DNA from: Cycas panzhihuaensis
Taxonomy: Eukaryota > Cycadophyta
NCBI GenBank assembly: GCA_023213395.1
Contig: CM041465.1
Span: 65,417,741-65,481,740 of the forward strand
DNA: 64,000 nt
Direction of reading: 5' to 3'
In this document: in pieces, positions 47,801 to 59,860 of the stretch
Layout: every line of letters starts with the position of its first letter
Position numbering within the stretch: position 1 is the stretch's first letter
Program-made: the position numbers and the translations under genes
The notes under the pieces: model-generated
The model's input: the letters and a program-made list of their open reading frames with translations, nothing else
The model's database searches: none
Told to the model about the DNA's origin: nothing

Positions 47801-48172
47801 TCAAGAGTAATCGTATGCAAGCCAAATTCCAAATGATCTAAAATAATACAAAGGAAATACTAACATAAACTTTTATAAAATGGAAGGATTAAATTTAATT
47901 TCAAATATTTAATTAAAATAATCTTAAAAATACATAAAATATAAAAAATATATCTTTAAAAATAATGTCCTCTAAATTTTAATTCCAATGGTTTAGATGG
48001 AATTTAATTTTGATACCCATATCAAAAGGTATACCTAATTTAATGAGATTCACTCCTACGATTTCTAGAGTTATAATAATACCTTTTAATAAAATACTAA
48101 TAACTTTTTTGAACCAAAGTTTCAATTGACTTAGGACCACTTTATTAGTACACTTATGGCCTTATGAGCAAT
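47771..48172. repeat. 17-bp inverted repeats flanking duplicate unit 1
   Basis: ATTGCTCATAAGGCCAT at 47771-47787 is the exact reverse complement of ATGGCCTTATGAGCAAT at 48156-48172. Confidence 0.85.
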
Positions 48173-48495
48173 GATATACAATCCAAATTCTAAATGATCT
48201 AAAATAGTGCAAAGGAAACACTAACATAAACTTTTATAAAATGAAAGGATTAATTTTAATTTTAAATATTTAATTAAAATAATCTTAAAAATATATAAAA
48301 TATATCTTTAAATAATATCCTCTAAATTTTAATTCTAATGGTTTAGATGGAATTAAATTTTGATACTCATATCAAAAGATATACCCAATTTAATGAGATT
48401 CACTCTTATAGTTTCTAGAGTTATAATAATACATTTTTATAAAATGCTAATAACTTTTTTTGAATTAAAGTTTCAATTGACTTAAGACTATTTTT
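47821..48495. repeat. Tandem duplication of about 330 bp inside element D
   Basis: Unit 1 (about 47821-48145) and unit 2 (about 48181-48495) share long blocks, such as AACATAAACTTTTATAAAAT, GGTTTAGATGGAATT and AATGAGATTCACTC, with scattered substitutions. The right unit lacks a short AT insertion near 47.95 kb. No coding content. Confidence 0.9.
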
Positions 48496-48813
48496 ATTGG
48501 AAAGTAGACTTTAAAACACATAGAACGGAAAAAATTGAGGTTGTTTGGATAGCTAAAGCTAAGGTTATTTCTATTTAAAGTTGATGGAGTAAATTTGGCT
48601 TTAAAGTTGGTGGTAGAAAGTAGACTAAATTTAAATTTGCTATAATTTTTATAATTTTGCCCAAAAATCTATAGTGTAACCATTCAAAATTTATATATTA
48701 GGCTTCTTCATCTCAAATTTTCCATTACTTTTTAAAAATATTAGTGTTTATACTCTCAGAAATACCCTCAAACACTGCATTATAGTAGGATTTTTTTTAC
48801 CCCAAATAACCTT

Positions 48814-48825
48814 GCTCTAATACCA
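48814..48825 (-). other. Element D primer-binding site
   Basis: Forward GCTCTAATACCA; reverse complement TGGTATTAGAGC, one transition from the tRNA-Met PBS, two bases inside the LTR boundary. Confidence 0.82.
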
Positions 48826-48827
48826 CA

Positions 48828-49480
48828 TGTAATAGGCCAACATCCTTTTATCTTTTTAATATGAGAATATGAGTAAAATAATCTAAAAATCAATGGAGGT
48901 GGATGGAGTAGATAATAGAAGTAAAGATTATTAAAGAGAACTAAAAGGAAATAAAGTGAATCCTAATAAGATTATATTGATCAACATAAAATTATAATGA
49001 CTAGGGTGCCATATGTATAGAAAAATCACCCTATTATTATCTTGTTCTATTATTAAGTTAACTAATTATACATTTTTTCTATTATTAAATACTCACAACC
49101 TTAACCTACTTAACCCTTAATTTTATAACCTATTAACTATATATAATAGGCCAACACCTTATTACTTTTTCAATATGAGAATATAAGCAAGATAACCCAA
49201 AAGTAGATGGAGGTGGATGGAGTGGACAATGGAAGTGAAGAGAAATAAAGAGAACCAAAGGATACCAAAGTGAATATTAATAATATTATATTGATCAACA
49301 TAAGATTATAATGAGTAAAGTCCCATATATATAGAAGGATCATCCCATTATTATATTGTTCTATTATTAAGCTAACCGATTGTGTATTTTTTCTATTATT
49401 AAATACTCATAACCTTAACTTGCTTAATCTCTAACCTTCTAGCTTATTAATCCTCTAATATGCAGTGATGGCTCACCACA
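48828..49480 (-). repeat. Element D 5' LTR, tandemly duplicated
   Basis: Two LTR copies in a row: 48828-49141 begins TGTAATAGGCCAACATCC, and 49142-49480 begins ATAATAGGCCAACACC and ends CACCACA. The first lacks the last roughly 45 bp. Two LTRs joined this way suggest unequal exchange or a second insertion into the LTR end. Confidence 0.8.
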
Positions 49481-52200
49481 TAAACATAGTCATCTAAGTA
49501 CTACTAAGTAGACATAAATAGTATAATCTTTAAGGGAGAGTATCCATTAACAAGCTATAAATACTTATTTGATTAAAAATATTATAATATTTTACAAGTT
49601 GTAGAGACCTATTTATACCTTGAAGTATAATTTTTGTATTTTTTTAATACTTGAAAATAAAATTGACTACAATATGATATGACTTGTAATATTTTATTAT
49701 AATCCTATATGCATTTGTAAAGCACTAATACGCATTCATTCTAGAGTTATATTTATTACAAGAACTTGGAAATATACCTGTGGGGGGACAAGAAACAAGT
49801 ATGCACTTATATGCCATATACTTAGGGTGTGGAAGCCTAAAATGATGTGATATGACTCATGTTTACCCATGAAGGGAATCCTTGCACTACTTGGGCATGG
49901 ATTTGAGGCTCGAGTAATGTGTGTTCCTTTCTCTATATATAAGGTTTTAGATTTGGTTAGTATGTAGATTTGTGAGTTATGGATGGATTAACCTTCTTAG
50001 GTTACCAAGTTGCCTAAGCGGGTTCCTCCTATCCTCCTATGGAGAGAGGGAAAAAGGTCCCCTCATGGGGTGAGGGTATAATAATAAAGGTAAGTGAAAA
50101 AAGGAATGAAAGTTTAAATTATTTTTCTTGTTTGATCTTTGGATATGTGAAGTGATGGTATGCTTCCCTTAGGGTTTCTTGTTAATGTGGTTTTGTTTGT
50201 GTGCATGTTGTAAAAAAAAGGTAATGACTAAGGAATGAAATAAACAAATAGTGTACAGAAGATATTAATTCTCACTCTCATTACTTTTTCTTTTCTCTCA
50301 TATCTTAAAAGGGTTATGGAATCATATGCTAATCAAGAAAAGAGATATCAGTGCATATGAGAGATAGAACAAGGAAAATAGAGAGTAGATACCCGTTTCT
50401 ATATGCAGTCCAAATATTCCCCAATATACCTTTTATAAAAAGGATGAATAAGAGATGTCCATTAAAAAATTTTTACCTCTTGTCTTTTAATGATAATGCA
50501 ACTAATATAAATTAACCAAAAAAGAGGGGAGGAGAAGTTTGTGATGATGAGGGAGTTAAAGGTAAGCGTTTTAACAAAGAGTTAAACAATTATAAGGAGA
50601 ATAAGGTTTTAGAAACATGCACTCAATTCATAACATTTAGAGATATTCATTCCCTCATTCCTCCTTGATTTTCTTTCACTTTGCTCATAAGCTCCTTTGT
50701 AGTGCAAGAGGTGTAGGATGAAAGGCATTAGACTTACTTGCCCCAAACTTAACTAGAAATAATGTGTACATAAAAGAGAAGCAAAGATACCAAAGAACAT
50801 GCTAAAATACAAATAAAGCTTACCTTGAGGGATGTAGTTCACCTTTATGTCCTTCAAGCTATTTTGGAGGGGCTTGCTCTCCACCCTACATGTGTGTTAG
50901 AAGGCTACCTATAAGTAATATTTGTAATATATGTGTCATAATCTAACTTCTACACATGGCTAAGAAGAATACAAGTACTATGCTTGACTATGAATATTTC
51001 TCCCAAGAGATCAAAGTGTAAGAAGAGCACCAAAGATAAGGAAAAGAGGTGAGGGGTGCCTTAGGATGGCACTAGCCTCCCTAATGAAGGTGGTTTCCTT
51101 GGTGAAGCCAAGGGAAACCTTCCAATCCCTATAACTTAGGCAAAAAATCAATAAAAGTGAGGTGGAACACAACAACCAGGGGATTCCAAATGGTCAGTAG
51201 CATGTAATCATAGTATCATGTGGTAACATGGCCAATATTGGAGTGGAAGATGCATACACCAAGGAGATATAACACCAAATAGTTTGGAAGGGGATTACCT
51301 AAAGAATGAGGGGTATAATAGTTGGTTGCTACACCTATAATCCTTCTTAGACTTCCTAAATTTGCATGGTATATCCTCCCAATTCCTCCTCCAATGAAAT
51401 GATAATCATTGTGTAGTATCTTTAACCTAATTAAGTCTCTCTAATATTTCAAGGAAGTGAAGCAAAAAATACTTGTAATCCATAATATTAAAGCTTAGGA
51501 ATGAGAAAAATAGAGCTAAGTAGCCAAGGTCTGAACCAAATATGAAAGTTCCAATAGAATACCATCAAGAAAATCCTTGGAGCTTACCCATCCAACATGA
51601 GAATGTTTGTAATTTGGATTGAATTCCTAGAAGAATCTCAATTCTAACTCTTAAGAGAGTGAGTTTAATTAGAAGCCAAGAAAATGAGGAGAGGAATAAG
51701 AAGAGAAGACCAAAAAACTAATAGGTTTTATATCCAAAATTTAAGTTCTAAGGTGGTGGTTTTATGTGTGAAACCACCCCCTAAAAACCATGGATTATCA
51801 TGGCTTTATTTGAAAAATCCTACTCTAATTCAAATAAAAGTTGTAATTTGATTAATTACCAAGCTTCCATAGACCGTTGTTTACCCACTTAGGTCTACCA
51901 CAGTGTGCCAACTCTAACAGGGTAATATTAATGGAAAAAATTGAATGTTATTGGCTGTGAGCAACTGTAGTAACAATTGTACTGTGAAGTTATTTGTAGT
52001 ACTATGAATATTCACAGTACCAAAAAATACTCTGTGGTGCAAGTAATAATCAGAGTTGTATAACAATAATATATCAAAAGCTAACCATAGAACTATGGGC
52101 TTCTACTTTAGACTCCTTAAAAGTAATATTGAGGTCTCTAAGTGACTAATCACATATGTTCAAAGCAAAAGAATGAAGTGAAATAAGCAATAATGGGCCA
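49481..52200. other. No gene recognised; two TATA-like sites
   Basis: No frame with a protein motif. A forward CTATATATAAGG lies near 49.93 kb. A reverse-strand GGATATAAAACCTA near 51.73 kb is followed on that strand by a CT-rich leader-like stretch. Beside it, GGTGGTTT and AAACCACC form a short inverted repeat at 51.76-51.78 kb. Part of this may be the missing LTR end of element T, but no second copy was found to prove it. Confidence 0.3.
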
Positions 52201-52939
52201 AAATATAACGGGGAAAAAGTTGCAAGGAATGTAGAAGGGTTGCCTTGTTAATTGTTAGGCCATGATCGGGGGCTCTAAGGCCATTGGACTAGAGTCTTGG
52301 TCATCATTAGTATAAAAGAGAAACAAGCAAGCCATATAAGTGTCAAGCATGTATTCAACCAACACCCAAGATCTAACAATGTAACTATAAAACTATAAGT
52401 GGGGAACAAACATGTACCTTCACTCACTTGTGGGTTGCCATCTCTTAATCCATTCATGATAGCTAAGAAACACTACCCCCTTGGTAGTAGAACCTCATTA
52501 CTTAGAAGCTAAGATGATGGTGAATGCTGCCAATACAAATGTTGTTAATATAAATAATAACTATAAATCAAATATGTGTGTAACCAAAGGGGTAATGAGT
52601 GTCACAATGGATGTATGGTTAAGAGGCATGAGTTGAGGAGGGAGATGAGTGTGTAATTGAATCAATCCCAAGGTGAGTATCTATGAATCCTAAGAATGTG
52701 CAGGTAAAAAGGAAAGGTCATGACTAAGTAGGAGTGCCCTTGGTAGTGTACCAAGCGAGTAGCATGACCCTAAGAAGGGGTACAGAAACCCAAAAAAATC
52801 CTTAGGGAAATGAGGGGATGAGTCGTTATACCAACCATAGACAAGAGCTAGGTGGATAAAGGTATTGGTTGCCATAGTTTTACCTCATTAATGCCCACTT
52901 TCAGAGGTGGAGGAGGAAAAGTGGGGTTTACCCCCTAAG

Positions 52940-53390
52940 CTACTTTCTAACAGGGAGCTCGTTGAGTTGAAAGAAGGTCACCTTTAAACTAAAGGTGATG
53001 CTCAAGGATAAGGTTAACTAGGCTACCAACTTCAATATTTTGATTATAAGGGATATACCAGATGTTGACCTAAGAGAAACATGCCAACATGGACCTGGAT
53101 ATCATAGATAAAGACCTCAACTTGGGACAAAGGACTTGATAGATCTAGGTCAATTGGGATACTATGACTTCAGAATCTTAATGCAAGATAATAGGGCCAT
53201 GATGGAAATAAAGTGAATTAATTAAGGCCTTGATGACTACTGTATACTTTGATTTGTTGTTTGTTGCCTTGGGTAAGTAGATCCCAGAACACATGAAGAT
53301 ATATCTAAAGGGATCACAGATGATCTAAGCTACAGTGGAGGGCCTTGGGTTACCAAGACTTCCTCTATTGGTGACTTTATAGGTTCTTAT
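52940..53390 (-). pseudogene. Element T RNase H, copy 2
   Basis: Reverse-strand translation: RGSLGNPRPSTVA, then GIYLPKATNNKSKYTVVIKA, YFHHGPIILH and DSEVIVSQLT (forward 53156-53185). GNPRPS corresponds to GNPGP; TNN-x-x-x-Y-x-x-x-I-K-A-L is the TNN-AEY-A segment with Glu replaced. D-S-E supplies the next catalytic region. The end VNLILEHHL also matches copy 1. There are three stops. The domain would remove RNA from RNA:DNA hybrids. Confidence 0.75.
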
Positions 53391-54330
53391 ATGATGATTT
53401 TTTTTATTATAGGAAAGCCCAAGCCTTTAGGGGGTACCCATACCATACACTAGGGTGGTTGTACATCCCCTGCAAGGATTTCAGCTTCCTATATCACATT
53501 ACATTGATGTACCATTATACTATTCTTTCATGATTATATATATAGAGATGGGAATAGAATTGGTAACCCCGTATTTTTGTTATAAGTTGTACTTTTTGTT
53601 GATGGATATGGATGTATGTAGGCTCTTTAGCTCATGTTTGTTATTATTATTTTATTCTATCCATAGCTTAGAGCCTACACACTAGGCACACATAATTACC
53701 TTGGTTTGTTTAGGTATCTCATGTGACACTTAGGCAAAGGGATTGCATGGCCTTTAAAGGCAAGGGTAGCGATCTTGGCTATAATCTCTACATGAAGGAA
53801 AGAGCTAGGCATGAAAGGAGTGCCACACATTATGGTGCTCATACCCAAGATGAAAGAAAACTAGGCTCTCTTAGAGCTCAGAGTGTCATCGAGGGCATTA
53901 GAAGAAAGAGGACCCGATGGGCATAGATAACCCAAAGGTCTTTAAATAGTAATAGGTTTATTGTTATTTTCTCTTTTAGGGTGGAATCTTATATTTGTAG
54001 TTGAATAAAGCTACCCCCATGAGGTTTGATCTGGCCTATGACTATGGATCAACAAGGAGATCAGATGCAGGTGTGGGGATATCTCCCTTATGTGGGAGCT
54101 TCTACCACTTGCCAGCTGAAAGAAGGATCAACTTGTTGAGAGGAAAGGTTAGCTCTCTTATGGGGAGATACTATTGTCCCTCACAATGGGTAGAAATATT
54201 GTAAATCTTGAATATGCATCATGCCCCCTATAAGGGTAACTGGCATTATAGACGAAGGATAGTTTAGGCTCATTTCAGAGTAGAGAGAGCTTCCACTTAG
54301 TGGTGAAGCTTCCAAAGGAAATATAAAAGT
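53391..54330. other. Spacer between the two RNase H copies
   Basis: I do not recognise its content. Forward frames at 53723-53926 and 54001-54204 are open but have no family motif, and no reverse frame continues from the RNase H copies. It may be sequence that followed RNase H in one of two joined elements. Confidence 0.3.
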
Positions 54331-54850
54331 AAGGGTTGTCATCATAGTTTAACCTCATCAGTGAATGCCCTTTAGAGGTGAGGCTAGGGGGGATTGTCCC
54401 CTTAAGCTTCCTTAATATATGACTAGTTGGATCAAAGCAGAGTCACACATAAGAGGTAAGCAATGCTCCAGAATAAAGTTTACTAGGTTATAAACTTTGG
54501 TATTGAGCTCATACAAAATGTAGTGGATGTCCACAGAGGTAAACCTAACTAAGAGAGACCTAACTATTATGGCTAGGAGCCTTATATATGGGTCATGGAT
54601 ATCATAGACCTATGTGATCTAGGATATGATAATCTCAGAATCATAACATAAGGTGATAGTGCCAGAATAAAAATGGAGGGTATCCAGCAATGCCTTTATG
54701 ACAATGACATACTCCACTTAATTATTAGTGGGCATTAAGTAAAGATATTCTAGACCGCATGAGGGCATGCTTACGATGATCAAGAAAAACCTAGGCAATA
54801 ACTGATGGCCTGGGATTCCCATGACTACGCCCATCATCATGGATAATTAG
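54331..54850 (-). pseudogene. Element T RNase H, copy 1
   Basis: Reverse strand: IIHDDGRSHGNPRPSVIA (54.85-54.80 kb, catalytic DG and GNPGP region). After a frame change comes TNN-stop-VEYVIVIKALLDTL (54.73-54.69 kb), then DSEIIISQIT (54622-54647) and VYDIHDPYIRLLAIIVRSLL, ending NFILEHCLP. It is collinear with copy 2 over about 400 bp and beyond its end (forward GTTTAACCTCATCAGTGAATG at 54.34 kb against GTTTTACCTCATTAATG at 52.88 kb). Confidence 0.78.
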
Positions 54851-55500
54851 TGAATCACCATCCAAGCCAAGGGTAGGGGTAGATAAAGAAAAATCATAAA
54901 AGGTAGCCCCAACATAGGGCAATGATAGTTTAGATACATGGTTGAGTTTATACATAATAACATTTTGGTTGGAACCAAACTGATGCAAGGGACTTGTCAC
55001 ATAATGGATTGCATGGTGAGGGTGTGCATAGGAAAATGAGGAGGAAGGTTAGTTGGGATCCAATAGCTTAAGAGCAGAGCCAATAAGAGAGGGAAGGTTC
55101 TTATGGGATGCTTCCCTAGAGGTTCGAGAAATAAGAGTGATTCATCATGGAGGGGGCTCATGGCCCTTAACATCTGACTTAGAGTCACTTATGATGGCCA
55201 GGTAGCCATAGCTACCAACATCAATTAGAGTGAACCTAACTAGATTAGGTTTAGGGTAAGATGGAGGCCCATCTTAGTAGGAATTGGACCTCATAAAAAG
55301 ATTCTCTAAAGAGGGAAGGGGCTTGTCAGGATCACTATCTCTGGCATTAAAGATAGCTTGGCAAGTAGGAGGAGACATGTGAGAGGGGAGGGGGGGGGGG
55401 GGAAGGGGGCTCATGAGTAATAACCTTAATTTATCCTTCATGGACAAATTTGAGTTACCCCCATCATGAGGAGCAGACAAACCCCATTTGATTGAGCCAC
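54851..55500 (-). other. Element T linker between protease and RNase H
   Basis: About 0.65 kb where autonomous elements carry reverse transcriptase. Open pieces at 54997-55188 and 54791-55000 have no polymerase motif. A 13-G run lies at 55390-55402. Confidence 0.6.
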
Positions 55501-55910
55501 GATTAACCCAATAGGACATTGTAATTAACATTAGTGTTAAGCATAATAATATATGCCTAAATAATCTTCCCCTCTAAGATGGGTAGAATGGTAATATTCC
55601 CTAATGGAGATTTCTTACTCTTGTCATACCCTTGGCATTTCCAAGGGATAGGCTTAAGAGACCCTATAACTAGCGCCTCTATCATGTGTATAGGCATGCC
55701 ATTCACTAAAGAATCATTGTTTATGATGGTCCTCTTCAATATAAACTCAAGGGTATCAATAGTAATGGTGAAAGGGTAGTGCCAATGGTACTCCCTCTCA
55801 CTAGCAAAAGGAAGGTCCCTTGGTTTAAAAGATATAGTGGGTAACCCTTGAGAGATCATACCCATGGAATGGATATGGACATCCTTACTCAGAGTAACTC
55901 CACAAGACAT
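55500..55910 (-). pseudogene. Element T aspartic protease remnant
   Basis: A 117-codon reverse frame has ITIDTLEFILKRTIINNDSL followed by VNGMPIHMIEALVIGSLKPI. The active-site D-x-G-x-S-V-N is degraded to INNDSLVN (Asp-to-Asn, first triad residues at 55713-55724). SPLGNITILPILEGKII is the strand after the flap. One frame over, NYNVLLG and WLNQMG at 55506-55520 and beyond match the conserved YNVLLGR-x-W motif of plant gypsy proteases. It would process the polyprotein. Confidence 0.75.
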
Positions 55911-56599
55911 CCATCATGGACATGCTTGTAGACATAATGTGAAGCTCTTCAATGATGGAGAAGGCCTTCACCTTCCTGGTGGGTTAAGGAAGTGCCTTCT
56001 AAAAGTCATAATGTCTAGGATGGACTAAAATGATCTTTGAGACCATTAAAACCTCTATAGGAGGGTTGTCTATAAGATGATTTTGTTACAAAGCAGAGGC
56101 TTCACTAGCCTCTCTTATAGATTGAGACTATGTAACATGGCATATATGGGTTGTCTTGAGCATCTGGATCAACCTCTTCCCTTTGTTTTTGAGTTGAGAG
56201 GATGAGGGGTACTAAGGTCTTAGACTTACTAGAGGAGACAAATCTCTTGGCCACTTCCCCTTTGCTTGGTTAGAGGAAGGGCTAGGGGATCATCTCCTAT
56301 TTCATGTGCTTCTACCTTAGGTAGGTCGATCTTATTCCCCGTGGTTTAGGAAATGATCTTGGTGAATAGGTTATTCTCAGTTGGGCTTAGAACCCATTTG
56401 AGGAGAGGAATCATGATGTGGGATGAGTTCATAGTATTGTGACTAATATTAAGAATCCTTATACATGCATTCTCCATGCACTAATCATCACTTCTTCTCG
56501 AAAGGGTGTTTTGCCTTCCTCCCTTGAGAAGTTTAGGTACTTCCACCCTTAGGTGGAAGGTTTGAGACATTTAGTCCATGGGTCAATGTGATTCTAAGG

Positions 56600-58400
56600 A
56601 GGTTTGAGTTAGTTGAAGTTTTAACTCTCTAACCATATGCTCAAAGGAACGCACAACTGAAGTAAGAGGATCTAAGGTCCTATCGACTATCCCAGTAGGA
56701 AGCCTCAGAGGTTGTTATTGACCCTTTTGGTCATGTGGTGGAGGGGCTACCTTGTTGTGTTATGACTTCCTAGAGGGATTCTTGAGACTTGCTTGTGTCT
56801 TAATAGCTTCCAACACCAGACATTTAGCTATGGTAGAGTCACATGCCATAGCCTCCATCTTGAGGACTTCCATGTGTACATCAAGGCACAAGGTATTGAC
56901 AAAGATATCTCTCTTTAACTCTTTAGGAAAAGTGGCCTTGGAGGAGTGAAGGAGATTATGGAATCACCTCATAAAGTCACAATTAAGTTCATCATCACCT
57001 TGTTTTAGCGATAAGAGGGCTTTGACCCTACTTTCAAAGGGTTTAGCCACATCAAAGTAGTTAATGGAATCATCAACTAACTATTAGAAAGTAAAAATAA
57101 AATGAATGAGGAGATGGTATAACCATTTTAATGCATCTTCTTGAAGGGATCTTGGGAATAGTTTCATTAGAATATGATCATAGACCCAACAAATGATGCA
57201 TGACATGGCAAAGCACCTGATGTGTTCGATTGGGTCCCGCAAAGAAGTACTATCAAATTTAGGTACTTTAGGGGATGCGATGGTAGGTTGGTCCTAAGGG
57301 CCTTAATGGATAGAGGGGTTGAATTATAGTTAATGAAGGGGTAGCCCCCTTGTTGAGCTAGCGAATCAATCTAGGAAGAAGAAGGAGATGGATACATATA
57401 CCCACTTCCATCATGCAGGAGGTAGGGAGGATAATCATAAGGAGCATGCAAGTTTCCCCTTAATTGATAATAAGGGGTCACCCCCATATGGGGATATATC
57501 ATGTAATGGGATAGGTAAGAAGGCCTCAACCTATCACGAGGGCACACCACATGTGTAATATAAAAATATGGGTATACCCCAGAAGGGGAAAACACATGGG
57601 AATGTGGGACATGAGGGAGAATGAGTCCCTCTTATGGAGTAGTTATGCATAAAGTAGCACATGTCGTGAGTAGCATAGGGTAGGGGATTAGGTTTTGCTC
57701 ATAAGGTCCCCCTATAGGAGGGCTAACCCCATAGGGGTGGAGGGGGTCTACCCCATAAGTAGGGAGGGGGTTGGGTCCCCCATGCCCTCAAGGTTATGGT
57801 GTATATCCTAAGGGCACATAGAGTGAAGTGTCCATAGGTTGTAGATGAGGGTGAATAGGAATAGATCCCCCATGTCTCGAAATATAGGAAAGTAAAGGTA
57901 CCATAGGTGAGACCAAAGGGATATAAGTGATGACTGACCATGGTATAACTGCTTATAAATTAGGTATGCTTGATCCTATTTGGGAGGTTGTCATACTACA
58001 ACACATCCCTTAAGTCAAGGGAGTACTGATAGGTATGGGAACCATAGGACTGGACTCTGAAGATGAAGAGGATATGGGTTGAGATGATGCAAGGGGGATA
58101 ATGGAAGAAGAAGAGGGTTTTGAGCTCTGAATAAAGCACTCTAGCTACTTAGGACATGGTTGAGCACTTATAACTTCAAAGCATTATCTTAATACTTCTA
58201 ATGCATCTCTTGGAGTAGTGCTTGCTTGATTATATGAGGTGGCAGGTTTCTCATAATGACTAGAACTCATGGGATGACCTGTAGGAGTCTTCTCATTGGA
58301 GTGAGATGGGTATATAGGGAAAGATCCTCCTACAACATGCGTAGGAAATGTGGGAAGGTTTGGATGGGCTTCTGGTTGCTCATCCAAGTAATAAGTTGGA
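56600..58400 (-). pseudogene. Element T gag remnant
   Basis: The reverse frame from about 58.39 kb opens with a Pro/Ser/Tyr-rich N-terminus (MDEQPEAHPNLPTFPTHVVG; later YPFGLTYGTFTFLY and PPYLWGRPPPPLWG). The capsid follows at 57.29-56.75 kb: PKFDSTSLRDPIEHIRCFAM, LFPRSLQEDALKWLYHLL, SLKQGDDELNCDFMR and FHNLLHSSKATFPKELKRDI. This is the retrotransposon gag signature (P-x-F, DP-EH, FP-SL-x-x-A-x-x-W). Stops interrupt it, but the translation is easy to follow. Confidence 0.8.
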
Positions 58401-59449
58401 TCTTTGCCACATTGAGCAGGATCTTGATGGGGATAAGAAGTCTTAGGGTAGGGCCAATCAGAAGGAAAATAATGGTAAGATTAATCTGATAAGTACCCCT
58501 CTATTGGTAACCCCATATCAGATGTGGTAATGGAAGAGTAACAGGGCTTTACTTCCATAGGGAGGAGGCCATGTAGGCAATGAGAGAAGCATCACATTTA
58601 TGTCTCAACCAAAGAACCTTGGAAGTAGGAAGATTAATCTAAAAAAAAAGGTTTTAGGATAATACAACACCCTAACACATTCTTATGAGGAGAGAAGGGG
58701 AAGTATCCTTAATGGTGAGTCCCTAGTATGGTCACTATTTTCTAGCTAATGGGAATGGACATTGATAGCACCTCTTAGGTAGGCACATGTATACGTCTCT
58801 ACCATTGCTCCTCGTTTACTTTAGGATGTGATGAGATGCTTAATGGTTACATTATGTATGATATTGTTGCATGCATGGTTGAGATGCCTAGTTTGCCTAC
58901 CCATTCTTGTTCCTATGACTATGATCTAGCCTATGACAACTCAGGACCATGGTCCTATGGCACCGTACAACCCCTTACGACACCTCCTCAACACTCTCAG
59001 GTACTCATAGGCCCTTTAGCCCATATTTTGTTCATATTTGACATTATACATGATCCCTAACACCTCATTTTAGGCTTAATCACCCTTGTATATGTCATCC
59101 ATCCCTCATCAGGGCCTTATTACCCTTTTTTACATATTTGGGAGGCTCCATCGATGCCTAAAGGTCCCCAAAAGGATTTACCAATCTAGTATACCTCTCT
59201 GTTGGGCCCTATAACCCTTCCTTTAAAGGTCCCCTAGGCCTCCTTTTAATTTTTCTTAATGTTTTTCTCTCACTGCAACAATATTCATGCTATCGTGACA
59301 AACTTTATGGTACCACAAAGTTTGCCATAGGGTGACTATCCATTGACTTCGATGACCTAACAATGGCTAGTTTCACATTTTTTACAAAGCTGACACATGG
59401 CAGGATGCTGTTTCCTACTTAGAGAAAACCCTAATCGCTTGGGAAACCT
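58401..59449. other. Junction region between T and G2, unassigned
   Basis: It should contain the T leader or 5' LTR and the missing 5' end of G2, yet neither LTR nor PBS was recognised. The forward open frame at 58836-59060 has no family motif. Confidence 0.35.
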
Positions 59450-59860
59450 AATTTAGTCATAAAAACCTAATTCAGATGCAAAAAGGAAAAAAAAATTCTA
59501 CTTATAACTTATATACCTCAATTTGATCAGTATATTGTAAGGGTTATTTTGCACTAGGTTAGTTTATGCCCCTAATTTTTACTCTTTTTGTGCAGACCCT
59601 TTGGTGGCCCCCACCACTTCCAATTCACCTTAAAACTCATACACCCCATTTTGATGAGTTTTTTGTGCTCCTTTTAGTGGGCTAAATATATTGCTTATGT
59701 ATTTTGGGGTCAACAGGCTATAGACACCCCCCATCTCACCCTTCTTCCCCCTATAATAACTCCATATTCTTATATCCTATTCTTTCTTGCTCTATCCCAC
59801 TTTGTTTATTTCCCTTCTTTCTACTTGTTCCCACTTCTTTAATCCCTTTCATTGGCTCCA

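Larger units (their letters stand above)
52940..58400 (-). mobile_element. Element T: Tat-like gypsy remnant with gag, protease and two RNase H copies
   Basis: Read right to left: gag (58.4-56.6 kb), aspartic protease (55.9-55.5 kb), a linker of about 0.65 kb, RNase H copy 1 (54.84-54.43 kb), 0.9 kb of spacer, RNase H copy 2 (53.38-52.94 kb). Protease and RNase H resemble those of the plant Tat/Ogre branch, whose elements carry a GNPGP-type RNase H. No reverse transcriptase (no LPxPxID or Y/F-x-D-D) and no integrase was found between or after them. LTRs were not located, so the limits given are those of coding similarity. Confidence 0.7.

Noticed and set aside
53723-53926. 67-codon forward frame with basic composition
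   Set aside because: No family motif, and it lies in the spacer of a reverse-strand element; could be chance.
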